Below are positions 46,486 through 58,291 of a stretch of 64,000 nucleotides of DNA, piece after piece (position 1 is the first letter of the stretch; each line of letters starts with the position of its first letter). The DNA lies in assembly GCF_016545825.1 (NCBI RefSeq), contig NC_052614.1, positions 28,793,669-28,857,668 on the forward strand, written 5' to 3'. The position numbers and the translations under genes were made by a program. Source of the stretch: Eucalyptus grandis (Eukaryota; Streptophyta; Magnoliopsida; Myrtales; Myrtaceae). Under the pieces are notes generated by a model, which did not search any database, was not told where the DNA came from, and saw only the letters and a list, made by a program, of their open reading frames with translations.

Positions 46486-47226
46486 TGTTGAAATAAAATA
46501 TGCGGAAATAATACGATTTTGCAATTTATATTAATGCAAAATCACTAGGGAGATAAACAAGAAATAATAGGATACTGAGATTTACGTGGTTCGATTCTAA
46601 TATCGATATCTATATCCACAAGAAGAGTTGGTAACAAATAATCCATTATAATCGAAGAATTAGAGTTTACAATCACTCACACGCTTAAATATTTTTCACA
46701 CTTAGATGTATGCCTAAATGCAAAGTATTCACAAATAAACAACTCAATTTAGATGTAAAACTGATGGTACAAAATCACTTCACATTCAAACCCAAGCAAA
46801 AGCTTTACTCGAACGACCGATGAAATCAAGAATGCCTCTCCACATCTATCTTTCTCTTCTCATGTGCTTGTGGCTTCTTTTGGTTGTGTTCTCGTGTGGC
46901 TCCTAAGATTTTGCAGCTCCGCCAAAAGAAAAAACCCACGCTTTCCTTTTATATGCGTGTCCAGAGTCAACAATTTGACCTGGGCCCACCACGTGTTCTT
47001 TAATAGAGATTCGGCTTTTGCACGTACAAAAGAAAAAGAAACCCTTGTTTATATCTCCATTCGTACCCTTTCATATAATGTCTTCTATCAAAATGTTATC
47101 GTACCCTTTTACTAATGTACTAGTTATCACAATTTAATGTGGACATTTAAATGTTAATGAAATTAATTGAATGTGGGAATAATTAACTAAATGTAGGATC
47201 ACTTTTTCAATATTATATCATCATCA
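46486..47226 (-). mobile_element. Candidate solo LTR (Ty1/copia-like)
   Basis: Begins TGTTGAAATAAAATATGCGG and ends ATCATCATCA, so TG...CA ends are possible. gatttacgtggttcgattct near 46579 is a phrase typical of copia LTRs, read on this strand. The segment separates the receptor 3' flank from the duplicated SC35 block; the match to the other SC35 block begins just after it, at cttgcaaaatagc. No clear 5-bp target duplication was found, so the boundaries are approximate. Confidence 0.4.
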
Positions 47227-47227
47227 G

Positions 47228-47587
47228 CTTGCAAAATAGCTCTATTAAAGCACTGGGTTGCGACAGTTTTTTTCTTTCAATCAACCCGCACGATCAAACC
47301 CGCACGATCTTGTACGGTCTTGTTCGCGATTCTCTTTCTTTGTAACGCCGTATTACGTTTCTCCTCGTACAGCCACGATCGGATTCGGCCCTAATAATTG
47401 GGCGGGATCCAACCACAATCAAACCCGCACGATCCGGCCCATCCCGGCCCACTAAACCGTTCTCGCATTCTCTCTCATCTGCTCTCGAAGTCGAACCCCT
47501 TTGGAAGCTGGACCAGCTGGAGCCCGACCGAAGCATCTCTGCATCTCTCGCCGGAGAAGAAGAAGAAGAAGAAGCAGGAGGTTGCAG
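47228..47587 (+). other. Duplicated SC35 upstream block
   Basis: Carries the shortened copia pol tail (gcttgcaaaatagc ... aaagcactgggttg) followed by a diverged copy of the SC35 leader region (gattctctttctttgtaacg, acagccacgatcg, gatccggcccatcc). It marks the left edge of the duplicated block. Confidence 0.7.
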
Positions 47588-50500
47588 ATGTCGCATTTTT
47601 GAAAGGTCAGGCCCTCCGGACATTCCGTAGCTCTCTCCTTCCCCCTGCTCCGACTCCCTTCGCCTCCGTCGCTCTCTGTGTCAATGCCTCACGCGGTTGT
47701 TTCGCAGGGACCACCGCCGACGACCTCTTCCCTCTCTTCGACAGGTACGGCAAGGTCGTCGACTTGTTCGTTCCCAGGGACCGGAGGTACGTGTATTTCC
47801 TCTGCTCCGTTGAATTTCTTTGTTGCCGTGCTCTGATGTGGCCGCGCAGGACTGGGGAGTCGAGAGGGTTCACGTTCGTGAGGTACAAGTACGCGGACGA
47901 GGCGCAGAAGGCGGTGGACAAGCTCGATGGTGTCGCTCTTGGCTCTGATTTTTAGTTCCTTCGGTCACGAGGGCTTCTGTTCGCGTTGTGCGGGGAACGC
48001 TTGGATTGGCGTTTGATTTCTTGTTCGGTTTTCTTGTTGCAAGGGAGAGTCGTGGATGGGAGAGAGATTGGGGTTCAGTTCGCCAAGTACTGTCCCTATG
48101 CCGAGAGAATGTAAGCCGTTTGATTATTATCTCACCTTTTAGTTTTCGAATTGTGCAAATAGATTGCGCCTCTTTCGGGTCGAAATACAGTGCAATGCCA
48201 ATCTGGTACGAGCTCACTGGAGGGAATTTGGTTCTCTTGGAATAAACCTTCAAATGGTGCAAGTTGCTATGACCTTGTTAGCACGATTCTGTCAGTGGAG
48301 GATTCATTTTGCAAAATAACCTGCAAAACATGGCTCTAAAGAAATGGAGAAAGTAGATTTCTTGAATAACTTAGCTGTCTTATTATCGATTCTTCTGATG
48401 AGCTCAACCTCTATTTCACAACAGCGATAAGGGGAGGATTGCTGAACCTGTATCAAAGATAAGAAGGCGGTCGAGAAGTCATAATCCTCAGCAAAGGTGT
48501 GGTTTAAGTTTGTTGAGTTAGTAAAGTTATGCAAACTGTGTCTACGCAAATTGGTTTAAGTTAGTAAAGTCATGCAAATTGTGCCTATGTATGCTAAAAT
48601 GAGAAAAGTTCTACACTTGATTATAAATTCAGGTTGAATGTGTCGACAACTGTCTATAACTTCCTATTGCTATAGTTGTTGATTTGTGTTTGAGGTGAAA
48701 TTCCAAAATCATTTTAATGGATTGGTTAAGATATTTCGTCGTCTAATACTTACATAAGCCTGTTTATTAGCTGCGTAATTCATTTATCTCCACATTTCAA
48801 GAGTTAATAAAGGTTGCTGTAACTTTGATTGAGATTTAATAAAGGTAGCTGAAACTTTGATGGGATCCTGATTGAATTGAGAAAATCGGCAGGTTCAATT
48901 TACCATTGAAATCATGATGCCACAGTGGATAGAGGACCCATGCCTAGAGCTCTTTGATGGATGAAGGTTTAAGCCATCTACTAGTTTCTTTCAATGACCT
49001 GTGAAGATGTTTGAAGAGGAACGGGAGGGAAATTCTCTCAGTTTGCCTCTATATGAGAGGACATCTGTTTCTTTGGTTAACAATGTTACTGCCAATTTAT
49101 TATAGGTTCCCTCCTGGCCTTATTAAAATCAAATTGCAAACTTTGTGAGCAATCCTTACCGTCCCTTGTTGGTTGTTCGCGAGTAATCAAAGCAATCGAT
49201 CAAGTTCATGGAGAAAACTGATTCTACAGAGGAGTTAATGCTGTTAACAATGATGTGAGAAGCTTGTTTACGCATCTTATGGCTTATGTAAAATAACTAT
49301 ACATTTTTAAAGATACAAATCATAATATATATTAACATTTAAATGATGTTAAAAATTACTTTTAATGAATTGGGGTGTTATATATTAAATTTGTTCACTG
49401 TAATTCAATGTCAAGAAACGGAGTTGCATCCCAAAAGCTGAAATTCCGCAGCTGAATTTGAATGCTAAAACCAGAGTCACTCACGCACCTAGTAAATTTG
49501 ACTCATTGGTCTTCAGTTAGTGGATAGGAATTTCCTACCTTTTCTTTAGATCTAAGCAACTAAGTTTGGAAGTGCAATTTCCAGAAAAATGATGGAAGTG
49601 CAGTTACATTACGGTTGCTCAAGCCAGCTAAGCAACCAGTCCTTATTTTTATAACTTTGGAGAAAGAGTAACTAGATAATTTGGGCCATAACCAAGGGAT
49701 ACAACACATCAGTCTAATCAATAGTGACAGAATTAGTCAGGAGAATCAACTGACTAATAAAACAATTTGATGATTGAAGGGCCAAATTGTTAGGGTTTTG
49801 AGTTGAAGTCCAATGTTTCCTCAATTTAAATGAGATTTAGGTTCCGAGTCTCGTAATTACAAAATCCAGTGTTATAGTAAAACATCATAGTTGATTTCAT
49901 GTAAAATTGAGTGGGTTCCATTTTCCAGTGAAAAGATGGTGTCAGCTGCAAGACTAGGATTGATTGAACACTTGCCAAAAGATTCAGAGCTCAATCAATC
50001 AGCTGGACAATGGGTTAAACATTGAGGACTTGTTTTGCACTTTCCCAAAATCTATTTTTATAAATTTGTGCTGGATGAAGAGTTTATGAACTTGGACTTA
50101 CTCCATCAGCACTTGATGATGCATCCTAGCAGGATTGTGACCGTGTCACCTTTAACTAAGATGTTCACACATGAAATTGTGAACTCCTGTGACATCCTTG
50201 TAACAAGTAAATAAGTTGTCGATGTGGTGTTGCTAATTTCTTTCGGCTAGTTACCATTATGCCATTGAGTTGTTGGTTTCTAGATTTCGCCTTTTTGCCA
50301 TTTAAGCTTGTTGCACCTTGTTCTTTTGTGCTCAGTGAAATAAATAAAATAAAATATCCATTGATGTGACATCAAGTAGCAGTTAACCCTTAACCATCTT
50401 AATGAGTACTTGCGTCTTGCAGAGTTATAAGTAATTCCTCTCATTCTCTACCGCAACTGATAGTAAAATGGATTTTCAGGTACAGAGATGAATATAGACT

Positions 50501-50958
50501 CTGATTACAGGAGGAGAAGTCGCAGTGGAAGGAGGGGACGATATGATCGCGACAGTTACAGAGACAGGGAAAGGAGTTACCATCACCGAAGTAGGAGCTA
50601 TAGCGCAAGTCCTGACCGTCGCAGAGACCAAAGGGCATCCAAGTATGATGATGAGGACCGAAGTCGGAGTGGATCATGCACAAGGTGAGGACCCTCCTTA
50701 TTTCCCTTTAATGCTTCTTTTGGTCACCTTTTGTTGAGAATTTTATCTGATTGGAGTTCCTTAATTTTCAGTTCATCCCAGAGTCCTCGGAATGCCGAAT
50801 ATGAGAGGAGTCGCTCTCCAAATCAGAGACCTTCTGCACTTGAAAGTCCTGATGTACGAAATGGTGAAAGAGATTCTTAGCTCCTTAAAGATGTGCCCAG
50901 TGGATGTCCTGCCGATTTGCGTGGTGCATATCCACGTAGTCCATCGATCGAGTGGTAA
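47588..50958 (+). pseudogene. SC35 pseudogene (segmental duplicate)
   Basis: All seven exon positions of the intact gene can be found: start at 47588, then 47708-47786, 47850-47929, 48044-48110, 48425-48496, 50480-50684 and from 50772. Splice sites are mostly kept, which rules out a processed copy. Lesions: codon 5 is TGA (47600-47602); exon 1 lacks about 37 bases that encode the first RNP strand; exon 6 has lost 2 bases (agactctgattac in place of a longer agagacc form); exon 7 has an in-frame TAG (GATTCTTAG near 50878). Read-through to the old stop is also lost, since the TAG became TCG. Intron 5 is retained at about 2 kb. Non-functional as an SR protein. Transcription from the copied promoter remains possible. 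Confidence 0.9.
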
Positions 50959-51439
50959 AGTCACATGAGTGAATTTGTTGCTTCTGTCTCACTCTATTGC
51001 AACTATTTGATCCTTACGTCTCTGCTTTTTTATGTTGCCTTCTTAGGAAAGATGAGTGCCCAAGGTCGTGGGAGTCATTTTTGCTCGACAAACAATTTAC
51101 TTTCTCCTGAGGTGCTCTTGATATGTGTACAGATACTTCATTGCATGAGGCAGCTAGTATGTCTATTCTGACTTTGGTGGTTATTATGATACCCTGATCT
51201 TATTCTTGTGCTATAATGTGCATTCATGAAGTGCCTTTCTTGTGATGCATTTGTGGTGTGTCAGTTTGATCATACGAACTGCACATGGACGATGAGACTT
51301 AATTGTGCTGGTGTGATCCTGCACTTTCTTTCGCCATTTTTTGGTCATAATCCACTAGCCATCTCCAAAGGTGGTCCGCTATGAGTGCCATATGATTTTT
51401 TATTCTTCACGAAATCATGCTTCTGACTTTAGTATGGTT
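50959..51439 (+). other. Duplicated SC35 3' flank
   Basis: Parallels 32342-32940, including aggaaagatgagtgcc and ttttggtcataatccactag. Non-coding. Confidence 0.55.
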
Positions 51440-51790
51440 TTTATATTCTCACAGCGGTGGGTGTTCCAATTTGGCATCCCCTCTTTCAGCGACTTTTCTG
51501 GGTCTTGACAATTCCTTGAAAATGGGTTCCATTTCTTGGCTTTACATTCAGCTGATCAATCCAGCATTTAAATCGATTCACTGGAAACGTATCTGGGATC
51601 TTTCTTGTCTAGCGCACTTTGGACTTTATGGACATGAGTCTCAACAAGTTCTATGGAGATATCTCAATAAACTGGGGAAGTTGCATGCGTTTTAGTGATC
51701 TAAGAATTGCTGGAAATAACATCACTGGCATCGGGGATGATCTTCTGACCATCTTAAAGCTAGCGGTCGCTTGGGGATCAGTATCTGCTG
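51440..51790 (+). pseudogene. MIK2-like LRR receptor kinase fragment (copy B)
   Basis: A longer version of the fragment after the intact SC35. gatgagtctcaacaagttct-like bases (near 51635) encode MSLNKFYGDIS, then INWGSC and IAGNNITG near 51668-51730. Upstream bases give a GNxSGxF-like piece of the preceding repeat. Stops and frame changes interrupt it. Homology to 44380-44540 of the receptor gene is clear from the shared LRR wording. Confidence 0.75.
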
Positions 51791-51939
51791 ATCCCCAACT
51801 CAGTCCGTCAATGGAAATGATTTCGTTCAATCATTTTCCATAATGTTCAATTTTCACGGACAGCCACTGATCCTAGAAGTGATGCAAAAGCTTCAGGCCG
51901 TTCACTGGATCTATTTGTAGAAGATGTCTGATAAATGAT

Positions 51940-53700
51940 GTTGCTCTGTCGACCACATGCCAGCTTATCATGTCGTTGGGTTTATTCAATCCCAATTCTT
52001 GAATGTGCTGCATGTCTTGGAAGAAAGAAAACAGGCAATATGCAACGTCAAAGAAAGAACCATCTGGTGGCTACAGTCAACTTTTTCATTATGCCATCTA
52101 GCATCTGCAGACGTGTTCCGCGAGTTAATGCTTGATGATGCATTTCCATTGTCAAATAGGAGAAACACAGGAAATGAGTTCGAGGGAAAGTTTTATGCGT
52201 CTTTCGGGGCTTGAGAAAAATCAACATCCAGATCAAAAGAGAAAAAATAGCCACGGATTTACAACCTATGATGGTAAGTGACTAATTTCAACGCTAAATT
52301 TTTGTTCTGAGTAGTAAAATTCTACGTAACTTAGATGCCACTTGAAGTTGGAAAATTCCTTTCTCTGGTGATCACATATTACCATGAAAGTAGAGCTCTG
52401 TTGGTAAGTTATTGGTAAAATACTATGTTCACCACTTAATTTTTTTTTTGAATGGTGAATATATGGAAAAGTTGATAATCTACTATTAAATTGGACGTCC
52501 ATAAATTACTAACATTGTTGGTAAATTATCATCAATGTGTCTGACCAACAGGATTTAAACTATACTAATTACATTAGGAAAATCATTAATTTCATAATTG
52601 CTTGCTCAGCTCACTAGAATAGCCTGTGAATACTAATGCATCCTATCCCAATCTTTTAAGCACGTCCTGGAGAAGATACGTGTAAAAAGCTAAAGGTGTT
52701 CACACACATGCATAGAAGGCATTGAACTGTTCGACCTCTGCTATCAAATGCTAAGAAGGTCTTTAGTCAGGCTTGGCTCTAGAAACGAAGCATTGCTATC
52801 AAATGCTAAGAAGGTCTTTAGTCAGGCTTGGCTCTAGAAACGAAGCATTGCGCCATTTACAACATCTAAAGTAGCTTCATAATGGTGTTAAGAAATTCAT
52901 CAAGGAGGATGGGAGGAATTCCCAGGTCATGAAGAAACCTATGTTCTTGGTCAAAGTATCGGTGATACAATCTCAAAGTCGAAAAGAAGAGATAACGCTA
53001 CATGATAACGCTACATTCTTCACTAATTAATGTCTGTGATCCTATTGTGGAATATCAGTAATTTAGCAAGCAAAAACAATGCTGTCATTGGAAAAAACTC
53101 AGTTTAGTAAGGTTGAGTCAAGTCAACCATTTGCTTCCAAATATATGAGACTGTATATATAAAACATTGCCCTTTTGTAATAGTCGTCAATACTTGAAAA
53201 AAATAACCAGTAGCATTCGAACTCTGAAATGGATGCTAAAATTTGTTTCTTCGTTGAACAAAATACAATTGAAGGTTCATACAGGTACATTTTCTCCTAC
53301 TCTTTTCTAAAAGGGTATTTCTAGCTAGCAATTACGCAGTTAAAAAGGGTGACACTTATTAAAATAAGGAATTATATTCAACTAATAGCTACAAAGCAAC
53401 ATCGTCATTCCTCAAAAAGGACAGAGCAATGGCTAGAGATCTATGAAAATGTTCAAAAAGAAAGTTAGCCATGTAAGAAAGGCAATAGTTTCGTGTTAAC
53501 TTAAGGGGAAAATTAAAAGAAAAACCATTTTAACGTTTTGAATCTTTCTTTTACACTGCAGTGTAAGTTGACAATAGGGCTGTGCCCCTTTTCTCACCCT
53601 CGGTGCATGGTCCCCTGCAGTGAGCACCTTTGAAACCTTATTACCAATTCATCAAGAAGAATATTCTGTTAACGCAAATCTCTAAATTTTGCGGTTTTAT
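51940..53700 (+). repeat. Diverged copy R4 of the array unit
   Basis: Landmarks in order: aatgtgctgcatgtcttgga near 52002, aggcaatatgcaacgtcaaa near 52034, tgatgcatttccattgtcaa near 52135, tcaacatccagatcaaaaga near 52221 and agaagatacgtgtaaaaagc near 52672. From about 52860 to 53560 it follows the R0 version (cattcttcactaattaatgt, cctcaaaaaggaca) rather than the array units. Confidence 0.7.
52741..52850 (+). repeat. Perfect 55-bp tandem duplication
   Basis: 52741-52795 and 52796-52850 are the same base for base, each beginning ctatcaaatgctaagaaggt and ending acgaagcattg. The lack of differences indicates a very recent event within R4. Confidence 0.95.
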
Positions 53701-54419
53701 GATACAATTAGAATATAAGCATACAGGCCCAAAAGAAATAGAAAGAATTTAAACCGGCATGCATGTGTGGATCGATCCCGTACATGTCCCGGAAGAAGTC
53801 AAGGTTTTCGGGCGATAGAATAGACATGTGCCTCCTCAAGAAGTCAAGGTCTCTTGGGATTTCACGTGTGGTGACTTTGCATCAGTATGTGTTACAATGG
53901 TTCATGAGAAGTCATAGTCTTTATGGACTTTTATTAGTGACGTTTGGCTCTAAAATTTCTAACTTAACGTATGGGAAGGGTCAATGGAGCAATTTTCCAG
54001 CCTTTTCCCTTTTTGACTAACAAGTCTTCTCAACTTTTAATGCTGTGTAAGAATGGTTTTTCAGTGGGCTTGCCTTGGATCTTGATGGCTGGTTACATGA
54101 CAATGTCGTCAAGGTAAGTATTGTTTCCAAACAACAGGGCCACCTACGCCTGTCCACTAGCGTGGCGGGCTGTCAGATTGCGTTCCTTATTTAAATGTGT
54201 TGGGTCTTGTTTTTTATTCGAGCCCAAGCCCAAGCTCTACTCTTTTAAGTGTTTGACATTTGAGGGATGCTGAGGTCTCCATGGGATCTCAGACGAAGCA
54301 ATTTAATGTTGTACTTAGGACGAAAGTCTTCAACTTTTAATGCCGTGTAAGAATGGTTTTTTCTTTTAATGTAGTGTAATAAATGGCAAATGGAAAAGAA
54401 AAATGTAGCCAAACTTTAA
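53701..54419. other. Intergenic with a small direct repeat
   Basis: ttcaacttttaatgctgtgt followed by aagaatggttttt occurs at about 54029 and again (with gccgtgt) at about 54330. The open frame at 53763-54020 has no recognisable domain. Confidence 0.4.
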
Positions 54420-56535
54420 GGAGGTAAAATGTGAAAAGTTGGAGGGTGTTCATACACGACACGACACAAAGGTCCTTATTTTATGTCACACTCTTCGTCC
54501 ATAACCTCTCCCTGTCACGTGCGTCAGAGGCATTCTGTAATATTTGGGTTTGTTGACTTGGTCAAATGAAGTGACTAAAAAAAGAAAAAGAAAAAGACCA
54601 CTTTATTTAAAGCGAAGACATGTGACAGAGAGAAAAGGGGGAAGAAGAAAAGGAGAGTGATCGCAAATAGCGGGGAAAAGAAGAAGAGAAGAAAGAAAGG
54701 GAAAGAAAAAGAAAAAGGAAGGGAAAGAGAAAGGAAAAAGTGTGAGGCTTTTTTTTTTTTATTTGTGGAAAAAAGTGTGAGGCTTTTGTGCTTGGGTTTT
54801 GCTAGAACAACCGTCTTTAAGTCACTTAACTTGTTGTAAGCTATAAACTTTTGAAAAAGTGGCTCAACAATAATTTGTAATTATTTATTATTTATCCTTT
54901 CAGTAAATTAAAAATTGTCATCCAATCATTTCTTTTGTGCGTACATACCCTAAGTCGGATTAATACCGTCTCACCACATCAAGGAAGGATTCAAGCTCTT
55001 CGTTCTTGAAATCAGAATAGCTTCAAATTCAAAATTGTGAGAAATTTAGATCGCAAAGTCTAATTTCAGAGTTGTTTAGTTGTGAATTTAATGTAAATTA
55101 TGGATTATGGCGTAGTGGAGCTGTGAGATTTCATGGGAGTTGATTTGAGGTGATGGTTTAGTTGAAATGAAATATTAGAGTTTTGCGCTCAAATTTCGTA
55201 TTGTGAATAACTTTGAATAATCTCTTTGGGCAAGAGATCATCAGATTTATTTTGTTTGCAATTAAGCCTAGAACTCAAAAGTGCTTAAATTGGGAGTATC
55301 ACTAGTCATCAATTTATCTTGAGATAAGATTCTACAATTCAATGCTGTGTCTTAGAAAGAATGCAAGTTATGTTCTGATGCTACCTTATATTTCAAGAGT
55401 GTGAAGGCAGACGATATGCTGCCCTCCAAAATGTTGAGGCATTTACATCACGATGGTCATGTTTCGCTCGGCCTAGCTCCATTTTCAAATACAAGTAAAA
55501 CTCAATTATGGCTTAGCTCACTATAAATCATCTTCTCTGTTTTTCAGAATAATTTTCCCTCGGGTACTTTATCTAGAACATATTAAACATAGTCGCTGAG
55601 AGCTCAGAGTTTTGTGAATTTGACATAGAAAACCACAATAAACCAACGTTTGACCCCGCCCTTGATCAATCCTAAGTAAAAACCAACACTGTAAAATCAA
55701 AGTTTCAGATAACTTTGTGAATGTATAGAATAGGGGAGAAAGACGAAGTTAAAACTATTCAATCGACAACTAGCACGACAAAGAGTTATATTTTCCCAAT
55801 CTTATCAAGTGGTTGGGTTAATTCAATCTCAATTCTTGAATGTGCTGCATGTCTTGGAAGAAAGGCAACAGGCAATATGCAACGTCAAAGAAAGAACCAT
55901 CTCGTGGCAATAGCCGACTTTTTCGTTATGCCAGAGAGCATCCACATACATGTGTTTCACGAGTTAATGCTTGATGCATTTGCATTGTCAAATAGGAAAA
56001 CCACAGGAAAATAAGTTTGAGGGAAAGATTTACGCATATTTCGGGGCTTGAGAAAAACCAACATCAAGATCAAAAGAGAAAAAGTGGCCATGGATTCACT
56101 CCCTACAACGGTAAGTCACTAATTTCACTGCCAAATTTTTGTTGTGAGTAGTAAAATTCTATAAGAGTGACTTACATTTTACTTGAAGTTGGAAAATTCC
56201 TTACTCTGGTTATCACATACTACCACGAAAGTAGAGCTCGGTTGGTAAGTTATTAGTAAAATACTATGTTCACTGCTCAATTTTTATTTTGATTGGTGAC
56301 TATATCGAAAAGTGGATATCGCTGCTATTGCATCGGACGTCCATAATTTGCTAACAATTTTGATAAATTATCCCTAACGTGCCTGACCAACAAGATTTAA
56401 ACTATACTAACCACATTAGGAAAATCATTAATTTCATAACTGCTTGCTCAGCTGACTAGATTAGCCTATGAATACTAATGTATCCTATCCCAATCTTTTA
56501 AGCACGTTCTGGAGAAGATACGTGTAAAAAGCTTG
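54420..56535 (+). repeat. Diverged copy R5 of the array unit
   Basis: Runs from gtgaaaagttggagggtgtt through the purine tract (54615-54740), taagtcggattaataccgtc, gaatgtgctgcatgtcttgg (55837), gcaatatgcaacgtcaaaga (55873) and tacatgtgtttcacgag, to ggagaagatacgtgtaaaaa at 56512. It stops abruptly at 56535, where the inverted copy R6 begins. Confidence 0.75.
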
Positions 56536-56934
56536 AAATGCCATAGCTAAATAACTTCAAAATTGAATTTTACATTTTAGATTTCACACAACTTCAAATT
56601 TGCACCATAGTCTCAAAAGCTATTCCGATTAGAATAATGAAGAGCTTGAATCCTTCGCATTGCGAGACGGTCAACTTTGGGCATGTAGGCACCAAAGTCT
56701 TTTCCTTTTTCCTTCCTATTTCTTTCTCTTTCCCTTTCTTTCTTCTCTTCTTCTTTTCCTCTCCATTTGCGATCACTCTCCCTTTTTCTTCTTTCCCTTT
56801 TTCTCTCGGTCATGTCTCTTTGCTTAAATAAAGTGGTCTCCTTTTTTTTTTCTTTTTTTTATTAGCGACTTCATTTGACCAAGTCAACAAATCCAAATAT
56901 TATAGAATGCCTTCGAAGCATTTGACAGGGAGAG
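56536..56934 (-). repeat. Inverted partial copy R6 of the array unit
   Basis: Read on the minus strand from 56934: ctctccctgtcaaatgcttc, aggcattctataatatttgg, tttgttgacttggtcaaatg, gaccactttatttaag and the purine tract. This parallels 54506-54760, then with a deletion caagctcttcatt and agttatttagctatgg parallel 54985-55085. It forms an inverted pair with R5 and is cut at 56934 by the Sirevirus LTR. Confidence 0.85.
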
Positions 56935-57888
56935 TGAAAGGGCTAGTGCAAACACCTAGAGAGGAGTGAATAGGTGTAAATAAAAATTTTCGCAAGTATT
57001 TTGACTTTAGAAGATAATAGACTAAGGATGTAATCAGTTTTAAACAATTATATAAATCCACAAATAAAAGTAAGGAGTTCAAGGAAAGAGAATTAGAACA
57101 CAAGGTTTATAGTGGTTCAGTTTAGATCAAGCCTACATCCACTCTCCCGTGCCGACAGCTTATCGGTTGGATTCCACTATGAATCAAAAGAGATTTTACA
57201 GTAGTGTGATCTCGACTTCACAGTGAGGAGTCTCTACTGGTCTCTCACAAAGTCTCACTAAGAGTTTCTCTCTTTTGTTTACAACTTTGAGCTCGATGAA
57301 AGAAATAGCAAGGAACTAGAAAGCTTCAGACTTTGGAATTTTTCTTTTTCTCTCACTCTTCGAACAACTAGCGAGTCTTCCTTATATACTCCTTCATGCC
57401 TTCACAACCGTTGGCACTTTCCAAATGAATTCTTCCAATCTACCAATTGGACATAATCAATCAAGGTGATCTCGAGTCGTTAGATGAGTGTGATGAAAGC
57501 CCGTCAATCCTGTTCGCCCATACAATCAGGATCTTTGGTTTCCATAAGTAGAACCTTCCAAGTTTGTTTCGTCTTTCAAAAGATTTGATTATCGGAATTG
57601 ATTCCAATAAAGATAATCAATCAAGTGGGTGATATATCCAGCCATAAGGTCATTCATAAACCATACGAATCGAATCCTTGAAGATAATTCCGCATCTGGA
57701 TAAGTCTTCATTCTTCGGTTTGGAAACTGTCAGTGAGGGCAAACTTTGAAACTAAAGTCTGGTGATCTTCAGACTTTGGCGCTAGAATCTGGAGTTCTTC
57801 GGACTATGACACTTGAGTCTGGAGTCTTCAGACTAGACTTTGGAAAGGTTTTCTCAACTTCAAAACAGCAAATGAGTTTTCTCTAACA
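56935..57888 (-). repeat. 3' LTR of the Sirevirus (954 bp)
   Basis: On the minus strand it begins TGTTAGAGAAAACTCATTTG at 57888 and ends CTAGCCCTTTCA at 56935, with cacctattcactcctctcta just before the end, the typical Sirevirus LTR terminus. It contains reiterated tctggagtcttcagact-like phrases at about 57740-57835. GAGAG at 56930-56934 is the candidate 5-bp target duplication; the partner is outside the window. Confidence 0.88.
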
Positions 57889-57906
57889 ATCTCCCCATTT
57901 TTTTAT
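57889..57906 (-). other. Polypurine tract
   Basis: The minus strand reads ataaaaaaatggggagat directly before the LTR start, the primer for plus-strand DNA synthesis. A second tract, aaaaatgaggagaatg on the minus strand, lies near 58225-58210, in line with the multiple polypurine tracts of Sireviruses. The DNA between (57907-58291) holds no gene. Confidence 0.8.
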
Positions 57907-58291
57907 GGGGACAAAACTTTCCTATAGATTTGAAAACTTTTGACCTGCAAAATAGCAATTAAGTAATACATGATATCTTATAAAAATAAGTTAATTAGGA
58001 CCTGGATAGCATCGATTCTGCAACCACAAAGAACATGTTAGTCCTGAATAGAATAAGACAAATAACTATCCAGCCAAAATCAGTATCACAAACTAAGTTG
58101 CTGCAAGCGTCAAACGACAATCTGCAATAAGTCCAAAATTCCAAAGTTAAACCAAAGTCCAAACCAATAAAGATAAAAGTACCGAGTTCAAAGTACCAAT
58201 CATCAAAAAGATAAAATCTGCACACATTCTCCTCATTTTTGTCAAAAGCAAAAAGTGGAAAAATATTTGAAAAAGATGGATAAAATTAGTG

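Noticed and set aside
46032..47000. A kinase domain following the receptor transmembrane helix
   Set aside because: The protein ends after a basic tail of about 40 residues with a TGA; no kinase motifs occur in any frame downstream.
47607..47921. Antisense open frame over the SC35 pseudogene exons
   Set aside because: It is the reverse shadow of the RRM exons; the same shadow occurs over the intact gene.
53763..54020. 85-codon open frame as a gene
   Set aside because: No domain, not kept in the related copies, and it lies in repeat-flanking DNA.
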